Shown: piece by piece, positions 4,901 through 6,137 of the stretch
How positions within the stretch are numbered: the first letter of the stretch is position 1
Layout: each line of letters opens with the position of its first letter
DNA from: an uncultured Desulfobacteraceae bacterium
GTDB taxonomy: Bacteria > Desulfobacterota > Desulfobacteria > Desulfobacterales > UBA2174
Assembly (NCBI GenBank): GCA_937982505.1
Contig: CALJLV010000109.1
Coordinates: 1 to 6,137, forward strand
Length of the DNA stretch: 6,137 nucleotides
Reading direction: 5' to 3'
Translations under genes and position numbers: made by a program
The notes under the pieces: model-generated
The model's input: only the letters and a program-made list of their open reading frames with translations
Told to the model about the DNA's origin: nothing
Databases searched by the model: none

Positions 4901-5019
4901 TCGTAAAAAAGCCCGAATTCGCCTTTGGACGCAGTTGGTTAAACTTGTAACTGGTTTAATCAAATGGATTCCGGGTCAGGCCCGGAATGACGAAAACGGA
5001 AAATTCGGCTTTTTTACGA
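4901..5019. repeat. MITE-like repeat with inverted ends and internal hairpin
   Basis: The left end TCGTAAAAAAGCCCGAAT (4901-4918) and the reverse complement of the right end TCGTAAAAAAGCCGAAT (5019-5003) differ by one base. Between them lies a perfect stem-loop, ATTCCGGG-TCAGG-CCCGGAAT (4968-4988), a widespread intergenic repeat core. No open frame and no clear target-site duplication are visible. It could be a non-autonomous element or a compound of nested repeats. Confidence 0.65.
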
Positions 5020-5033
5020 CCCAATCAACCTTG

Positions 5034-5077
5034 AACCTTGAACTTTGAACCTTGAACCTTGAACGCCGCGAAGCGGC
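5034..5077. repeat. TTGAACC heptamer array with mini stem-loop
   Basis: Five TTGAAC units with a 7-nt period (one as TTTGAAC) are followed directly by the 13-nt stem-loop GCCGC-GAA-GCGGC (5065-5077). This is the same arrangement as at 22-74. The fifth TTGAAC contains the TTG at 5059 that opens the VanZ-like frame. Confidence 0.85.
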
Positions 5078-5469
5078 CCCGCGCAGCGCCAACCTTGCTC
5101 CTGCTTTTGTACATCGCCCTGATCCTGGCCGTCCATCTCATCCCCTTGAGCGGCAACGCCCTGGATCGCAATTTCGTGGGCCCCCTGCGGGCCGACCATC
5201 TGCTGCACTGTCTGCTCTTTTTCCCCTGGATGGTTCTGGTTTCCCCGCGGCTGCGATCCCGCCCCGCCGGCCCGCGAAAGATCACCCCTGGACGACACCC
5301 GGTCATCGGATGGCTGGGTCTGGGCATCGGTTTGGCGGCCGGGGCCGAGGCCCTTCAGCTTTTCGTGGCCTCGCGAAGCTTCAATCCCCTGGATGCGCTG
5401 TTCAACGCGCTGGGGGTGCTGCTGGGCGCCGGGGCGATGGCGCTGGCCGGCAAATGGTTCAAGGTTTGA
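5059..5469 (+). CDS. VanZ-like small membrane protein
   Basis: A 136-residue protein with about four hydrophobic segments (roughly 12-30, 47-63, 83-103, 113-131). VanZ-family hallmarks are visible: D/H residues in RADHLLHCLLFFPW (44-57), and AEALQLFVASRSFNPLDALFNALGV (96-120 approximately), where Glu97, Gln100, Arg106, Asp112 and Asn116 match the conserved polar set. The biochemical role is poorly defined; relatives occur in glycopeptide-resistance and exopolysaccharide loci. An in-frame TGA at 5053-5055 and the lack of ATG or GTG leave TTG at 5059, inside the TTGAAC repeat, or TTG at 5095 as the only starts. Neither has a clear ribosome site. I infer that the native 5' end was replaced by repeat DNA, so expression is uncertain. 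The stop codon lies in a second heptamer-like doublet (TTGAGAT, TCGAGAT at 5466-5479). Confidence 0.7.
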   Translation: MNAAKRPRAAPTLLLLLYIALILAVHLIPLSGNALDRNFVGPLRADHLLHCLLFFPWMVLVSPRLRSRPAGPRKITPGRHPVIGWLGLGIGLAAGAEALQLFVASRSFNPLDALFNALGVLLGAGAMALAGKWFKV

Positions 5470-5480
5470 GATTCGAGATT

Positions 5481-5494
5481 GCGGGTTTTCCCGC
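5481..5494. other. Short stem-loop between the VanZ-like gene and the next gene
   Basis: GCGGG-TTTT-CCCGC is a perfect 5-bp stem with a 4-base loop, 12 bases after the VanZ-like stop. No T-run follows, so I do not call it a terminator. Confidence 0.45.
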
Positions 5495-5538
5495 GGACGG
5501 CTGAACACGGACACCTGAACCCCTCTTTTCCAAACCCC

Positions 5539-6092
5539 ATGCCAACTGAATCCAAACACCCCATGCGGCTCACCCGGCGAACCCTTTTGGCCTCCGGGGC
5601 CGACCTGGCCCTGCTGGTGCTCGCCTTTGGCGCCACCAACCTGATCAACTACGGCCATCTTCAGATCTCGCCGGCCAACTGGCGCCTGTTCAAGCTCCAA
5701 CTGGTCCTCATGCTGGTCCTGTCGGTGGCGGCCGGAAAATGGCGCCGGGTCTTTACCCTGGACTACTTCAAGGGGGTTGGACTGCTCTTCAAGGTGGCGG
5801 TGGCCAAACTCTTCTTGCTGGCCCTGATCATCGCCGGAATGCAGCAGACCCATTTTTCCCGGGCCATGGCCTACGGTCCGGCCGTGGGCCTGGTGGTACT
5901 GGAGCTGGTCCTCTTGGGCTTCTATTACCGGTTCCGCAAACCGGTGGCCGGCACCCGTGTCGCCGTCCGGCGGGGCCGCCTCGAGAACATCTCGCGCCCC
6001 TTGCTGGTCCTGGACGGCATGCTGCTCCTGGGGGCCTTTCTGGCCTTCACCTGTTTCAAACGCGGCACCCTGACCCTGACCCATCCCTATGG
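5539..6092 (+). CDS. Multi-pass membrane protein, possibly N-terminus of a polyprenyl-phosphate sugar transferase (partial)
   Basis: The frame from the ATG at 5539 is open to the contig end; about 184 residues are genuine. Hydrophobic segments lie near 16-36, 51-68, 79-101, 112-131 and 155-173. The pattern ADLALLVLAFGATNL followed by YGHLQISPANW is like the membrane domain that precedes the catalytic part of bacterial glycosyl-1-phosphate transferases, and a similar unit seems to restart at 154 (RPLLVLDGMLLLGAF, then GTLTLTHPYG). The catalytic domain is not in the window, so the function rests on this likeness and on the VanZ-like neighbour 70 bases upstream in the same frame. No strong ribosome site is seen; a second ATG at 5563 is possible. 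Beyond 6092 the frame reads DRKSTRLNSSH, which is adapter, not protein. Confidence 0.5.
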
Positions 6093-6137
6093 AGATCGGA
6101 AGAGCACACGTCTGAACTCCAGTCACGTCAGTCAATC
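6093..6137 (+). other. Illumina TruSeq adapter remnant
   Basis: AGATCGGAAGAGC at 6093-6105 continues through CACACGTCTGAACTCCAGTCAC (to 6126), the standard TruSeq read-through adapter. GTCAGTCA (6127-6134) fits an 8-base index and the last ATC fits the start of the following adapter part. Translations give the known artefact peptides DRKSTRLNSSH (plus) and TDVTGVQTCALPI (minus). This is not genomic DNA. Confidence 0.97.

Noticed and set aside
4769..4963. N-terminal 65-residue extension of the intact ATPase from a TTG start
   Set aside because: It translates the inverted-ended repeat and the GC palindrome, and the promoter at 4796-4824 lies inside it. The ATG at 4768 has the better ribosome site.
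5014..6135. Long minus-strand frame of 373 codons
   Set aside because: It starts in the sequencing adapter, ends in the TTGAACC repeat (GSRFKVQ peptides), is rich in Gln and Gly without a fold pattern, and lies antisense to the VanZ-like and membrane genes.
1..6137. tRNA, rRNA, riboswitch or replication origin
   Set aside because: I found no cloverleaf, rRNA core segment, riboswitch-like conserved core or iteron set in a manual reading.

Overview
The window looks like an environmental deltaproteobacterial (Desulfobacterota, Desulfosarcina-like) accessory region. This is an inference from the style of the intergenic repeats (TTGAACC heptamers, CACAGAGG words, ATTCCTCGCTGCGCTCGGAATGAC, ATTCCGGG/CCCGGAAT) and the moderately GC-rich genes; no marker gene fixes the taxon. 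The last 45 bases are Illumina TruSeq adapter plus what looks like an index, so this is a contig end from an assembly that was not fully trimmed.

Layout. 1-240: a TTGAAC repeat field with tiny stem-loops, then the promoter/operator of a toxin-antitoxin pair. 242-1227: a TacA-like (DUF1778) antitoxin and a TacT-like GNAT acetyltransferase toxin, overlapping by GTGA. The toxin frame runs through its expected end into a CGGAGGT heptanucleotide array and gains about 60 repeat-derived residues. 1184-1686, minus strand: a DinJ/RelB-like antitoxin and a YafQ-like mRNA interferase, with a strong promoter whose spacer is a perfect palindrome. 1687-2377: no gene, but dense repeats, including two 100-bp direct copies, a CACAGAG inverted repeat and a perfect 15-bp hairpin. 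2378-3219: a broken AAA+/DUF4143 ATPase that lost its Walker motifs by an out-of-frame internal deletion. 3212-3300: a repeat that supplies the stop of that pseudogene and replaces the start of the next gene remnant, an N-terminal PIN-domain (VapC-type) fragment at 3302-3448. 3488-4768, minus strand: an intact AAA+/DUF4143 ATPase of a different subfamily with its own promoter. 4847-5077: a palindrome, a MITE-like repeat with inverted ends and a second TTGAAC field. 5059-5469: a VanZ-like membrane protein whose only possible starts are TTG codons, the first inside the repeat. 5539-6092: the N-terminal part of a multi-pass membrane protein resembling the membrane part of polyprenyl-phosphate sugar transferases, cut off by the adapter.

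How it fits together. The left two thirds read as a toxin-antitoxin and ATPase island: two apparently complete toxin-antitoxin pairs, a decayed PIN toxin, one dead and one live DUF4143 ATPase, separated by repeats placed at gene ends. The right end turns to cell-envelope or exopolysaccharide genes. I do not see a convincing undescribed multi-gene system. The most unusual signals are the repeats: several unrelated heptanucleotide tandem repeats, one read into a toxin C-terminus and one providing a start codon, and a module made of TTGAAC plus a 13-nt stem-loop.
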